From JAAZMF01 sp036786445 (GTDB lineage Bacteria; Bacillota; Limnochordia; DTU087): DNA of 21,914 nt. How positions within the stretch are numbered: the stretch's first letter is position 1; every line of letters begins with the position of its first letter. The stretch spans positions 1-21,914 of the forward strand of contig DAIQRD010000031.1 in assembly GCA_036786445.1 (NCBI GenBank), written 5' to 3'. The translations under genes and the position numbers were made by a program. A model generated the notes under the pieces. That model worked only from the letters and a program-made list of their open reading frames with translations, did not search any database and was not told where the DNA came from. Shown here piece after piece: positions 8,078-15,578 of this stretch.

Positions 8078-8998
8078 TCAATATGTCGTATATTGACCTT
8101 CCATGTGCCGCAGGTAGGCGAAACTAAAAGCAAATAGCAGCACAAACAAAACGACACCCATAGCCGAAGCATAGCCCATCCTCAAGAAGACGAAGGCCTG
8201 CCGATAGATATAGTGAACAATGACATTGGTGCTATCCGCCGGTCCCCCACCTGTCATCACGTAGACTTCGCCAAAAACCTTCAACGCCCCGATGGCTGAG
8301 AGAATAACCACCAACACCATGGTGGGCTTTAAAAGTGGCAAAGTGACATTCCAAAATCTCTGGAAAGCATTGGCACCATCCACCGTTGCGGCTTCATCAA
8401 GCTCTACGGGAATCGTCTGCAAACCACCTAGATACAGCATCATATAGTAACCCGATGCCTTCCAAATAGTGACAAAGATAATTGACAGTAGGGCCACACT
8501 TGGATCGCTGAGGAACCCTATGGGGGTTTTCCGCAACCCCGCCCACTGAATAAAACCATTAATGAATCCCTGTTGAGAATATAGTATCTTCCACATGATC
8601 CCCGCGATGGGCATAGCCGTGATTACCGGGAGATAAATAATGGATCGAAAGAAGGTAATTCCCCGGATGGATCGATTAAGGAGAAGGGCCAAAAGGAGCG
8701 GGAAGATAATACATCCTGGCACAACTACAGCCGTATAGGCCAACGTGTTTTTCAGGGCGATGATAAAAACAGGATCACTGAATAGTTCATAGAAATTGGC
8801 TAATCCGATAAACACAGGCGGTTTCACAATATTGTACTTCGTTAGGCTCAGCCAAAAACTGGCTATAAGCGGATAGATCATGAATATACCTAACAAAATA
8901 ATTGCCGGAAGCACAAACAGAAACCCCGAAACATCATGCCTGCGGCATAGACGCTTTAATTGCCTTGCAAGCGGTTCTTTTGTAGCCGAGCTTTGCAC
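8078..8998 (-). CDS. Sugar ABC transporter permease, MalF/UgpA type
   Basis: First permease of the CUT1 importer, 306 residues. A hydrophilic, basic N-terminus is followed by helix one (about 24-50) and further membrane segments; the EAA coupling motif is at about 199-224 (ELDEAATVDGANAFQRFW, LPLLKP). The start is GTG, with AAGGAGG ten bases upstream; no ATG is available near the beginning. It lies 78 bases after the binding-protein gene, with a stable hairpin between the two, which is common where the binding protein is made in excess. It should form a heterodimer with the product of the next gene. Confidence 0.92.
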   Translation of the reverse strand: MQSSATKEPLARQLKRLCRRHDVSGFLFVLPAIILLGIFMIYPLIASFWLSLTKYNIVKPPVFIGLANFYELFSDPVFIIALKNTLAYTAVVVPGCIIFPLLLALLLNRSIRGITFFRSIIYLPVITAMPIAGIMWKILYSQQGFINGFIQWAGLRKTPIGFLSDPSVALLSIIFVTIWKASGYYMMLYLGGLQTIPVELDEAATVDGANAFQRFWNVTLPLLKPTMVLVVILSAIGALKVFGEVYVMTGGGPADSTNVIVHYIYRQAFVFLRMGYASAMGVVLFVLLFAFSFAYLRHMEGQYTTY

Positions 8999-9031
8999 AG
9001 CCGTCCTGCCTCCTTACTTAATAGCTGTAGC

Positions 9032-9056
9032 GGCTGGGGGCACTAAGCCCCCAGCC
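9032..9056 (-). other. Intercistronic hairpin between sugar-binding protein and permease genes
   Basis: Perfect 10-bp inverted repeat, GGCTGGGGGC and GCCCCCAGCC, around a 5-base loop. It starts 20 bases after the binding-protein stop and ends about 33 bases before the permease start. There is no T run after it on the minus strand, so it looks more like an mRNA-stabilising or attenuating element than a full terminator. It would favour excess binding protein over permease. Confidence 0.65.
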
Positions 9057-9076
9057 AACTACAAGAGGTTCTTCTA

Positions 9077-10372
9077 CTACCTGCTTAGAAGTCTATTCCA
9101 AGCCAGTTCAGCATTGGTCAACGCTTGCTCAGGACTAATCTGCCCAGTATACATTTTCTGTGTCTCTCTCGCAAAAGCCTCAGCTAACTCAGGCCACGCA
9201 GTACTCGGCGGAATGGCACTGGGGCTAACTACGAAACCACCGGGCCAACTGACCTGCAGCATACGCGACTTATCCCTCAGAGTTTCGGGCTCCTCAACGT
9301 CAAAGTACGGATCTTCCAGAACGTCGGGACGACTTGGGAAAATCGCAACCTGCTTGATAAACTCAAGCTGCAGCTGTTTGCTGGTTACATAAAGAGCAAA
9401 ATCGATTGCTTCTTTGGGATGTTTGCTCTGACTTGATATAGCTAGATATTGGAAGTTAGTTAAGGCCTTCCCTGTTCTGCCAGTAATGGGATAGGCTACA
9501 TCGGCTTCCAGAGCTTCAAGCACTTCGGGGGTAGTGCGATTCAGCACCTGTGGACCTACTAGGGTAAAAGCACCTCGGCCTCCGGTGAACCACTGCTGTG
9601 CCTCGGACCAGACAGCCGTGGGAGCTTCTTGTGGTAGATAGCCTTCCCGGTACAGATCGCGCCATTTCGTCATAACTTCGATTGCCTCGGGAGTGTTAAA
9701 TGCGGCCTTCTTACCATCAGGCGTGAAAAGGGAGACTCCCTCCATGACCAACCAGTCGACCTCTTGACCACCATCGACTTTGGTGTTGGACTGGCCGACT
9801 ACAGTCATTAAACCGAAATTACCAGTAGCATCCTTGATCTTACGGCTCATCTCCATGGCCTCGTCCAGTGTCGTTGGAGGGCAGTCAGGATCCAGTCCGG
9901 CTTCTCTAAATGCCTTACGAGAATAGACCAACGGTGTGGAGCCACCGCCATACCATGGTAACCCATAAGTCTTGCCGCTGAAGGTCAAAGCATCCATAAG
10001 GCTGGGATCGTAAACAGCCCTTTCCTCGGGGGCAAGATACTCATTAACATCTACCAGAACATCCAATTCCACCAATTTCGCCAAACCATAGATGTTGGCA
10101 ACGTCAGGTGCTATGCCAGCACTGACCGATGCCAAGTACTTCTGGGCCACATCGGCACCTGGTACATCCACCCACTTGATTTTCACACCGGGATGAGCAT
10201 CTTCATAATCGGCGATGAAGCCACGAATCCAATCACCAAAAGGACCAGCCAGACTAATGGTCCAAAACTCAAGATTAACCTCTTCGGCTGCAAAGACACA
10301 AGCGCTAGGGAGAAGCATGACGACGACTAGACTAATCAATAGTGATACTCTAAGCTTCGACATCATCTGCAT
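9077..10372 (-). CDS. Extracellular sugar-binding protein of ABC importer (family 1)
   Basis: Secreted solute-binding protein of 431 residues that delivers a sugar to the MalF/MalG permeases encoded next. The signal peptide has a basic start (KLR), a hydrophobic core (about 8-22) and a probable signal peptidase I site after VFA at residue 28. A lipoprotein Cys is possible at residue 25 (LPSAC), but the box is weak. The mature part begins EEVNLEFWTISLAGP and contains family-1 hallmarks such as SVSAGIAPDVANIYG and YGLPWYGGGSTPLVYSRKAF (the latter about 136-155). The ATG at 10372 follows GAGGGG at nine bases; two further in-frame ATGs at residues 3 and 4 are alternatives. Transcription probably starts at the operator-bearing promoter 120-170 bases upstream, under the ROK regulator. 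Confidence 0.93.
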   Translation of the reverse strand: MQMMSKLRVSLLISLVVVMLLPSACVFAAEEVNLEFWTISLAGPFGDWIRGFIADYEDAHPGVKIKWVDVPGADVAQKYLASVSAGIAPDVANIYGLAKLVELDVLVDVNEYLAPEERAVYDPSLMDALTFSGKTYGLPWYGGGSTPLVYSRKAFREAGLDPDCPPTTLDEAMEMSRKIKDATGNFGLMTVVGQSNTKVDGGQEVDWLVMEGVSLFTPDGKKAAFNTPEAIEVMTKWRDLYREGYLPQEAPTAVWSEAQQWFTGGRGAFTLVGPQVLNRTTPEVLEALEADVAYPITGRTGKALTNFQYLAISSQSKHPKEAIDFALYVTSKQLQLEFIKQVAIFPSRPDVLEDPYFDVEEPETLRDKSRMLQVSWPGGFVVSPSAIPPSTAWPELAEAFARETQKMYTGQISPEQALTNAELAWNRLLSR

Positions 10373-10494
10373 TTACAGTTTCCCCTCTCTTAGTCACATT
10401 CTGATTATGATTCCAGATCGTCTGGTTGTGCTTGTTCCTCCTTTCACTTAAGGATTCACCTGCGAAAACACCTTGCGTTAGTGGCACTATCCAT

Positions 10495-10543
10495 AGTTAG
10501 TTTTTTCCACCAACTAAGTATGTTGTGGTGTAACAGTTCTGCA
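10495..10543 (-). promoter_or_regulatory. Promoter/operator of the sugar-transport operon
   Basis: Block of 49 bp matching 3068-3116 at 43 positions. It contains the inverted repeat TTAGTT-N9-AACTAA at 10497-10517, whose 6-bp arms match perfectly, as in operators of ROK repressors. On the minus strand, TTGCAG and CATACT, 16 bases apart, are possible promoter boxes, with the repeat over the -10 edge and start site. The binding-protein start lies 125 bases further downstream, giving a long leader. Control by the ROK protein encoded at 1775-3037 is inferred from the shared site. Confidence 0.68.
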
Positions 10544-10626
10544 ACGCGGTTTGGAACTCCTGCCTACTACCTAGCTTTTTTCTTGATCTGACTAGTGCAA
10601 TAGTCAAGTCCCGTGCAGAATGCAAG

Positions 10627-10659
10627 GCGGGTTGCGACTGGCACCTATCAGCAACCCGC
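10627..10659 (-). terminator. Hairpin downstream of the flavin-reductase-like gene
   Basis: Perfect 9-bp inverted repeat, GCGGGTTGC and GCAACCCGC, with a 15-base loop, about 80 bases past the stop codon at 10742. It separates this gene from the transport operon promoter. No strong T run follows on the minus strand, so efficiency is uncertain. Confidence 0.5.
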
Positions 10660-10741
10660 AATCGCTAGCTTTCGCACAAAGATTCACCTGCCAGCAATTC
10701 TCTGATACATACTCGCCAAGATAGGCTGCATTCAGCACGTA

Positions 10742-11257
10742 CTAGATATCTCCCCTGACCCCTCCCATCTTGTACCCCGGTGCCAAGGTATACAGCCGTT
10801 TCACGCTTTCGCCGCTGTTCATATGGGAGGTCACCACCCGACCTACAAATAGCATGTGATCCCCTGTTTCCATCTGCGACTCCAATTTGCATTCAAAGTT
10901 TGCCACAGCATCGGACAAAAGTACAGAATCCACCTGGGTGGCTAGCTGTGTAGCTACGGGGTGTTCCTTCATCTTATCCATATTGCGACCAGAGTTAGTG
11001 CCATAGAACAACGCTGCTTCTGCCATGGAGCTGGAAGGAAAGGACAATACAAACTCCCCTGCTTCTTCAATCACCCTTCGGGAATAGTGGGTCAATGACA
11101 CAGCGATGGCCATCATGGGCGGCCTGTGGGAGGTAATCATGGTCCACCCTAAAGTAATAGGATTGTGCTTGCCAGCTGAGTCTTTGGCGATGGCGATGGC
11201 CACACCCTCCGGATACTTGCGATTGATCACCTTTGTGTAGTCTCTCTCAACCTGCAT
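10742..11257 (-). CDS. Flavin-reductase-like FMN-binding split-barrel protein
   Basis: Small cytoplasmic flavoprotein of 171 residues in the flavin reductase-like domain family, which binds FMN and transfers electrons from NAD(P)H to flavin or to a partner oxygenase or other acceptor. The family pattern is visible: an N-terminal PEGVAIAIA strand, then NPITLGWTMITSHRPPMMAI (about 32-51), HYSRRVIEEAGEFVLSFPS (57-75) and a C-terminal LYTLAPGYKMGG. The start has AGGAG eight bases upstream. It appears to be a single-gene unit between the SIS/kinase-remnant region and a hairpin. Nothing next to it suggests a partner enzyme, so its electron acceptor is unknown. Confidence 0.82.
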   Translation of the reverse strand: MQVERDYTKVINRKYPEGVAIAIAKDSAGKHNPITLGWTMITSHRPPMMAIAVSLTHYSRRVIEEAGEFVLSFPSSSMAEAALFYGTNSGRNMDKMKEHPVATQLATQVDSVLLSDAVANFECKLESQMETGDHMLFVGRVVTSHMNSGESVKRLYTLAPGYKMGGVRGDI

Positions 11258-11309
11258 TCATACCTCTCCTTTCCTTTGCTTGGTTCCACATCAACTCTCT
11301 CCAGGGTCA

Positions 11310-11474
11310 CTACAGCCACTCTTCGTCGATTACTTCAGGTCGGTTATGGCTAGCAGCATGACTATACATGTACCAATCCAGGCTGATAACAGTCAGAAGA
11401 TCCGGTCCCAGTTCTGCTTGCAGAGCTCGGCATAGTGTACTTTTGCCTGAACCACTGCCACCCTTTTCGATACT
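11310..11474 (-). pseudogene. Remnant of a P-loop (uridine-kinase-like) NTPase
   Basis: A 54-codon open frame without a start codon begins immediately after the SIS stop codon and in the same frame. It encodes a clear Walker A motif, GGSGSGKSTL, followed by CRALQAELGP and VISLDWYMY, in the style of uridine kinase/phosphoribulokinase-like proteins. It then stops at a TAG after EEWL. A working kinase of this type needs about 180-220 residues, so both the first strand and most of the C-terminus are missing. The next gene starts about 50 bases further on, so nothing more of it remains. It is probably debris of a sugar or nucleoside kinase that once followed the SIS gene. Confidence 0.6.
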
Positions 11475-12524
11475 TCACTCAAAATCAGTCACTTTGCTGA
11501 CCCGCTGCAGCCTGCCTGGTTCCAATCCCTTGCGTTTGGCAATAGCCACTCCAAGAAACTCCGAGGCTACAATGGAGAGCAAAGGCGATAGAGCTTCAGA
11601 TACCTGGGGTAATCGGGAAATAAACAGATTCTCTTGACCTGCCACCTGAACTGAAGTGTCCGTAATCAACCATGTGGGGGAGCCATAATCAGCGGTATCC
11701 CCCGCCAGCTTGACCAAGAGTTCAGTGGTAGCCCCCGATGGCGCAAATATCACCAGGAGAGCATGGGGACCAGCGGCTTCAATGGGGCCATGGCGAAATT
11801 GCCCGGCACTTAACCCCGCCGCTGGGATTTGGGTCATCTCCTGAGTGATGAGGGCACCTTGTGTGGCGCTTACTAAGCCAGGACCCCGGCCAGTGAAAAT
11901 TACAGAGCTAAAATCCCCAAACCGACTCAAGAAACCTTCAATCTCATGGCCAAGCGTCTTGATCAAATTGCCCATGTCCGCGACTAACTGCTGAGTACTG
12001 ACCAGGGAAAGCATTCCTTCATTAAGTAGTGCATCCGCCAATAGGTGTAGCAATGCCATGGTTGCCACGAAGGTTTTCGAAGAAGTGCCTGCTTCTTCAC
12101 CGGCAAATAGCGGTAACACAACATCCCCCATACGGGCCAAGCGGCTATCCTCGTTGTTGGTCATACAGATGAGAGGCATGGCCTTGGGTTTGGCTTCTGC
12201 CACTAGGCAAGTCTCGGCGCTTCCCCCGGATTGCGATATGGCCAGCATAAGAACATCATCAGTCATTATTCCCCGCTTATAGTGATAGAGCTCACTGGCA
12301 TCACAGGCAAACGCCTTATAGCCAGCAGCATTCAGGCGCTGAACAAGTACCTCTCCTGCAAAAAGAGAACTGCCCATACCCACCACCAGAAGGGTGGATT
12401 TCCCCCTTATTAGCTTAGCGGCCTCCTGTAACCTCTGGTGAAGGTCATCTGCATAGGACATAACCAGATTAAGCAAGACGTCTGGTTGTTCCGCCACTTC
12501 ATCTAAAAAACTTGGTGTAGTCAA
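11475..12524 (-). CDS. GlmS-like double-SIS phosphosugar isomerase/deaminase (paralog 1)
   Basis: Cytoplasmic protein of 349 residues with two SIS domains, like the isomerase half of GlmS but without the glutaminase domain. Such proteins isomerise or deaminate amino-sugar or glycated amino-acid phosphates. Motifs: GMGSS (49-53), SQSGGSAET (about 97-105), a TSSKTF loop, and the ALITQEMTQIPAAG helix, whose Glu229 matches the GlmS catalytic Glu; GQFRHGP (242-248) matches the GlmS GELKHGP. A longer frame begins at 12548, but an AGGAGG lies inside it at 12534-12539, nine bases before a TTG. Starting at this TTG aligns the N-terminus with the paralog at 17748-18800, so TTG is chosen. The two proteins are roughly two-thirds identical by eye, almost without gaps. 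Divergent from a peptide-type importer, with GGCTAAC repeats just upstream. Confidence 0.85.
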   Translation of the reverse strand: MTTPSFLDEVAEQPDVLLNLVMSYADDLHQRLQEAAKLIRGKSTLLVVGMGSSLFAGEVLVQRLNAAGYKAFACDASELYHYKRGIMTDDVLMLAISQSGGSAETCLVAEAKPKAMPLICMTNNEDSRLARMGDVVLPLFAGEEAGTSSKTFVATMALLHLLADALLNEGMLSLVSTQQLVADMGNLIKTLGHEIEGFLSRFGDFSSVIFTGRGPGLVSATQGALITQEMTQIPAAGLSAGQFRHGPIEAAGPHALLVIFAPSGATTELLVKLAGDTADYGSPTWLITDTSVQVAGQENLFISRLPQVSEALSPLLSIVASEFLGVAIAKRKGLEPGRLQRVSKVTDFE

Positions 12525-12533
12525 TGATTTCAG

Positions 12534-12539
12534 CCTCCT
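12534..12539 (-). promoter_or_regulatory. Ribosome binding site that sets a TTG start
   Basis: A perfect AGGAGG on the minus strand is nine bases before the TTG at 12524. It lies inside the longest open frame (ATG AGG AGG), so the ATGs at 12548 and 12542 cannot use it and are probably not starts. Confidence 0.75.
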
Positions 12540-12554
12540 CATCAGCAAGTGCGA

Positions 12555-12636
12555 AAATGGCTAACTAATGTTACCAATACGCCACCTGGTTAGCCATTTC
12601 CTCCGATGAATCGCGATTAGCTGGCGTTTGGCTAAC
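12555..12636. promoter_or_regulatory. Candidate operator: three GGCTAAC repeats
   Basis: A perfect 11-bp inverted repeat, AAATGGCTAAC at 12555-12565 and GTTAGCCATTT at 12589-12599, with a 23-base spacer. A third copy of the core, TTGGCTAACCAA, is centred near 12634 and is itself nearly palindromic. The group lies 30-110 bases upstream of the SIS start, in the gap between divergent genes. It looks like a binding array for a regulator of one or both units; it could instead form a leader hairpin. Confidence 0.5.
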
Positions 12637-12907
12637 CAATAAACCGAGGAATACCACGAGCGCGAAATGTATAATGTATACAAGCCTATAACACATGGGC
12701 TGAGAATTGCAACCGGAGAAATCGGTAATCTGGACCCATACCGAGCCACTTAGCGCCAGCAACTGTCAAATACAAGGCGCCACCATAGACGACAAGCAAA
12801 TTACTTGATCTCTCTCTGTGATTCTTCACCCTTAAAAAAGGGTTATCGCGGAAAACGTCTAATAGACCCCTTATGAGGTTCAAAAAAATACATTCTGGAG
12901 GTTAGAT

Positions 12908-14419
12908 ATGCAGAAACGGTTATGTTTAGCGCTGGTATTGATGTTGGTGCTGGGTGTGGGCGGAATGGCTTTAGCCAAAAATGATACTCTTGTTATCGGC
13001 AGTGGGGCCGAAGCCCTGGGTCTAGAACCTAGGCTAGAGACAGATGTCCCCTCCTACGAGAGAATCAATGTGATCATGGAACCATTGGTTAAGTTCGATG
13101 TTGAGATGAACTTGGTGCCTTGCTTGGCAACGGATTGGGAGTTCGGCGAAGACGCGCTATCCCTCACTTTCCAGCTACGGGAAGGCGTTACCTGGCATGA
13201 TGGCCAGCCTTTTACCGCAGCCGATGTCAAGTACACTTTCGATTGGGTGTTGGATGCTGAAAATGCTGCACCAAATCGTGGCCTATACGCAGATATCAAA
13301 GAGATTGAGGTAGTAAACGATCATGTGGTCAAATTCCACCTGGCCAAACGCTACTCTTTCTTGTTGAATAACATAGCACGGATGGCCATCGTCCCCAAGC
13401 ATGACGGTGATCGTACAGATTTCAGACAAAAGCCCATTGGCACAGGTCCCTATGTTTTGGTGAGCTGGACCCGGGATGATCGCATGGTACTGCAAGCCAA
13501 TGAGAGTTATTGGGGCGGCAAACCAGCTACTCCAAACTTGATTTTCCGGACAATTCCTGAAGACTCCACCCGCTTGCTCGCCTTTGAGGCTGGAGAAATC
13601 GATATATTCCAGGGTGGGGTAGTACCTCAGGAGCTTAGCCGCTTGGAGCAGGACTCTCGCTTTGTGGTACAGCGGGTTGCGGGAACTGGTTACAACTACC
13701 TAGGCTTCAACACCAAAGTTGGGGCGCTATCCGATTTGAAAGTGCGTCAAGCACTAAGCTATTTGATCAATCGAGAAGGCATCGTCAGTCGGGTACTAGC
13801 AGGCATTGGTACTCCAGGTGTCGGGCCTATCCCCGAGTCTTTGCCTTGGTTCAACCCCAACGTAATGCGGTATGAGTATAGTCTAGACAAAGCCAAAACG
13901 TTGCTAGCCGAAGCCGGCTACGGACCAGGCGACATCAGCATCCGCCTATTCACCAATGAGAATCCAACTCGGATGCGGATTGCAGAGATTCTGCAGTTTG
14001 AAGCCCAAAGAGCCGGGATTGAAGTGGAAGTCATCATCGAGGAGTGGGGTGCATACCTCACCAGGATCCAGGAAACCGATGACTTCGACATCTTCATCTT
14101 GGGCTGGAGTGGTCAGCTAGATCCCGACCGAGCCATGATTCGTCAGTTCCACACTAATGGAGCCAATAACTATGGCAAGTACTCCAACAAGCATTTGGAT
14201 ACCCTGTTGGACTATGGCCGCACTATAGCTCCTGATTCTCAGGAATCCATCGACATCTACAACACTGCCCAGGAGATCGTGGTGCGTGAGGTGCCGTACG
14301 GCTTCATTAACTACACTGAAGAAGTGGGTCTCCAGCACAAATATATCAAGAACTGGACGGTCCATCCCTACGCCGCTGGTGCTTGGCAAGATGTGCACCT
14401 CATGGTCAAAGACAAATAA
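12908..14419 (+). CDS. Peptide/nickel-type ABC substrate-binding protein (family 5)
   Basis: Secreted binding protein of 503 residues, normal for the family-5 (DppA/OppA-like) group that binds peptides, but also oligosaccharides, opines or metals. The signal peptide has basic MQKR, a hydrophobic core and a probable cleavage after ALA at residue 23. The hallmark region EPLVKFDVEMNLVPCLATDW is followed by LSLTFQLREGVTWHDGQPFT and DVKYTFDWVLD (about 95-115). The start has GGAGG six bases upstream. The gene leads a three-gene plus-strand unit with two permeases. Because it is divergent from an amino-sugar isomerase-like gene, a sugar-containing or glycopeptide ligand is possible, but the sequence alone does not decide. 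Confidence 0.92.
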   Translation: MQKRLCLALVLMLVLGVGGMALAKNDTLVIGSGAEALGLEPRLETDVPSYERINVIMEPLVKFDVEMNLVPCLATDWEFGEDALSLTFQLREGVTWHDGQPFTAADVKYTFDWVLDAENAAPNRGLYADIKEIEVVNDHVVKFHLAKRYSFLLNNIARMAIVPKHDGDRTDFRQKPIGTGPYVLVSWTRDDRMVLQANESYWGGKPATPNLIFRTIPEDSTRLLAFEAGEIDIFQGGVVPQELSRLEQDSRFVVQRVAGTGYNYLGFNTKVGALSDLKVRQALSYLINREGIVSRVLAGIGTPGVGPIPESLPWFNPNVMRYEYSLDKAKTLLAEAGYGPGDISIRLFTNENPTRMRIAEILQFEAQRAGIEVEVIIEEWGAYLTRIQETDDFDIFILGWSGQLDPDRAMIRQFHTNGANNYGKYSNKHLDTLLDYGRTIAPDSQESIDIYNTAQEIVVREVPYGFINYTEEVGLQHKYIKNWTVHPYAAGAWQDVHLMVKDK

Positions 14420-14440
14420 AGTAGAAGCGCAATAAGTATG

Positions 14441-14475
14441 GAGGATGCCAGATGGAGTTTTCATCTGGTGTCCTC
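14441..14475 (+). other. Intercistronic hairpin between binding-protein and permease genes
   Basis: A 14-bp stem, GAGGATGCCAGATG with CATCTGGTGTCCTC, pairs fully if two G-U pairs are allowed, around a 7-base loop. It begins 21 bases after the binding-protein stop and is not followed by a T run. It likely protects the upstream mRNA or lowers read-through to the permeases, mirroring the hairpin at 9032-9056. Confidence 0.6.
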
Positions 14476-14580
14476 TCCATTCGTGGAGCACCTCCCGATG
14501 GATAGCGGCATTCCTAGGCTGACTTACATCGCCTTGCCCACCATCCATTGACTACGCAGGAGGAAGGAGTACTTTTTTCT

Positions 14581-15564
14581 ATGTCTCGCTACATTATCCG
14601 TCGACTTATCCAGCTGATTCCACTCTTGATTGGTATTTCCATATTGGTCTTTCTTCTGGTTCACCTCTCCCCCGGTGACCCTATCCGCATGCTCTTGGGT
14701 GAAGACGCCACCACTGAAGATGTTGCTCGGTTGAATGCCGTTTACGGGTTTGACCAACCTCTACACATCCAGTATTTCCGTTGGCTGTCCAACGCTTTAC
14801 GGGGCAATTTGGGAGTCTCTATCCGCCAGGGAATACCTGTTACCACTCTGATCTTTGAGCGGCTGGGAGCTACCTTGGAGCTAGCCATCGTATCTGTCAT
14901 CATTGCTATTTTACTAGGAATACCCCTGGGAATCATCGCAGCGGTCAAACGTGGATCGATTTGGGATTATCTGAGCATGATTGTGGCTTTAGTTGGCGTT
15001 TCGACACCGGGATTCTGGTTGGGCCTTATCCTGCTGTCCCACGTAGCTTTAAAGGTGGATTTCTTGCCCATGTTCGGCCGTGATGGCTCAATCTTTGGAG
15101 GTCTTTGGGTCCTATTCACCCAGTTCCGCATTGATGAGCTCTTGACAGGTTTGCGCTATGTGTTGCTCCCAGCCTTTAGTATCGGAACCGGCATGATGGC
15201 CATTATCACCAGATTGACTCGTTCCAGCCTCTTGGAAGTGTTGGGCAAAGATTATATCCGGACAGCTAGGGCTAAGGGCTTAAGCAATCAGATCGTAGTT
15301 CTCAAGCATGCACTGCGCAATGCCCTACTGCCCGTCATTACAATTATCGGTATTCAATTCGGCGCCATGCTAGGCGGTGCTGTTGTAACAGAGACTGTCT
15401 TTGCTTGGCCCGGGGTAGGTCGACTAGTGATTAACGCCATTAGCCAACGGGATTTCCCCATTATTCAGGGAGGAGTCTTGATGATGGCCGTTATTTTCAC
15501 CTTAGTGAACCTTGCCGTTGACTTAAGCTATGCTCTAGTCAATCCCCGGATTCGGTATGATTGA
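14581..15564 (+). CDS. Peptide/nickel-type ABC permease, DppB type
   Basis: Membrane permease of 327 residues. Typical DppB features: MSRYIIRRLIQLIPLL start with one basic-flanked helix, LSPGDPIRMLLGE after it (about 29-41), the YGFDQPLHIQY motif (55-65) and the EAA coupling loop DYIRTARAKGL (224-234). A frame extends back to a TTG at 14548, but AGGAGGAAGGAG lies after that codon and before the ATG at 14581, so the ATG is the start despite a long spacing of 11 bases. It overlaps no gene and is followed after 14 bases by the partner permease. Confidence 0.94.
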   Translation: MSRYIIRRLIQLIPLLIGISILVFLLVHLSPGDPIRMLLGEDATTEDVARLNAVYGFDQPLHIQYFRWLSNALRGNLGVSIRQGIPVTTLIFERLGATLELAIVSVIIAILLGIPLGIIAAVKRGSIWDYLSMIVALVGVSTPGFWLGLILLSHVALKVDFLPMFGRDGSIFGGLWVLFTQFRIDELLTGLRYVLLPAFSIGTGMMAIITRLTRSSLLEVLGKDYIRTARAKGLSNQIVVLKHALRNALLPVITIIGIQFGAMLGGAVVTETVFAWPGVGRLVINAISQRDFPIIQGGVLMMAVIFTLVNLAVDLSYALVNPRIRYD

Positions 15565-15578
15565 GGGAGGCCCGGAAC

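Larger units (their letters stand above)
10373..10741. other. Intergenic region upstream of the sugar-transport operon
   Basis: This 369-bp stretch holds the leader of the binding-protein gene, the operator block shared with the ROK operon, and a hairpin downstream of the flavin-reductase-like gene. No gene is supported here: the open frames on either strand are short and without recognisable motifs. Confidence 0.6.
12525..12907. other. Divergent intergenic region between the SIS gene and the peptide-type importer
   Basis: This 383-bp gap must contain promoters in both directions. Besides the GGCTAAC repeats it holds a TATAAT-containing AT-rich stretch (about 12667-12680) and a small hairpin, ACCCTT/AAGGGT, near 12827-12842. 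GGAGG lies six bases before the plus-strand ATG at 12908. The promoter boxes could not be fixed with confidence. No gene is supported here. Confidence 0.55.

Noticed and set aside
8053..8172. Extended start of the MalG-type permease
   Set aside because: The extension overlaps the preceding permease gene and shows a Cys-rich, non-homologous N-terminus; the ATG at 8052 has a good ribosome binding site.
9077..9392. Plus-strand frame of 170 codons across the start of the permease and end of the binding-protein genes (8880-9392)
   Set aside because: Antisense to two clear genes and crossing a hairpin; no family resemblance.
11475..11477. Programmed stop-codon read-through joining the SIS protein to the P-loop frame
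   Set aside because: The following frame lacks most of a kinase, and no read-through signal was recognised; decay of a separate gene is simpler.
12525..12548. Longer N-terminus for the first SIS gene (start at 12548 instead of 12524)
   Set aside because: A perfect AGGAGG lies inside the extension, nine bases before an in-frame TTG, and the paralog aligns from the TTG onward.
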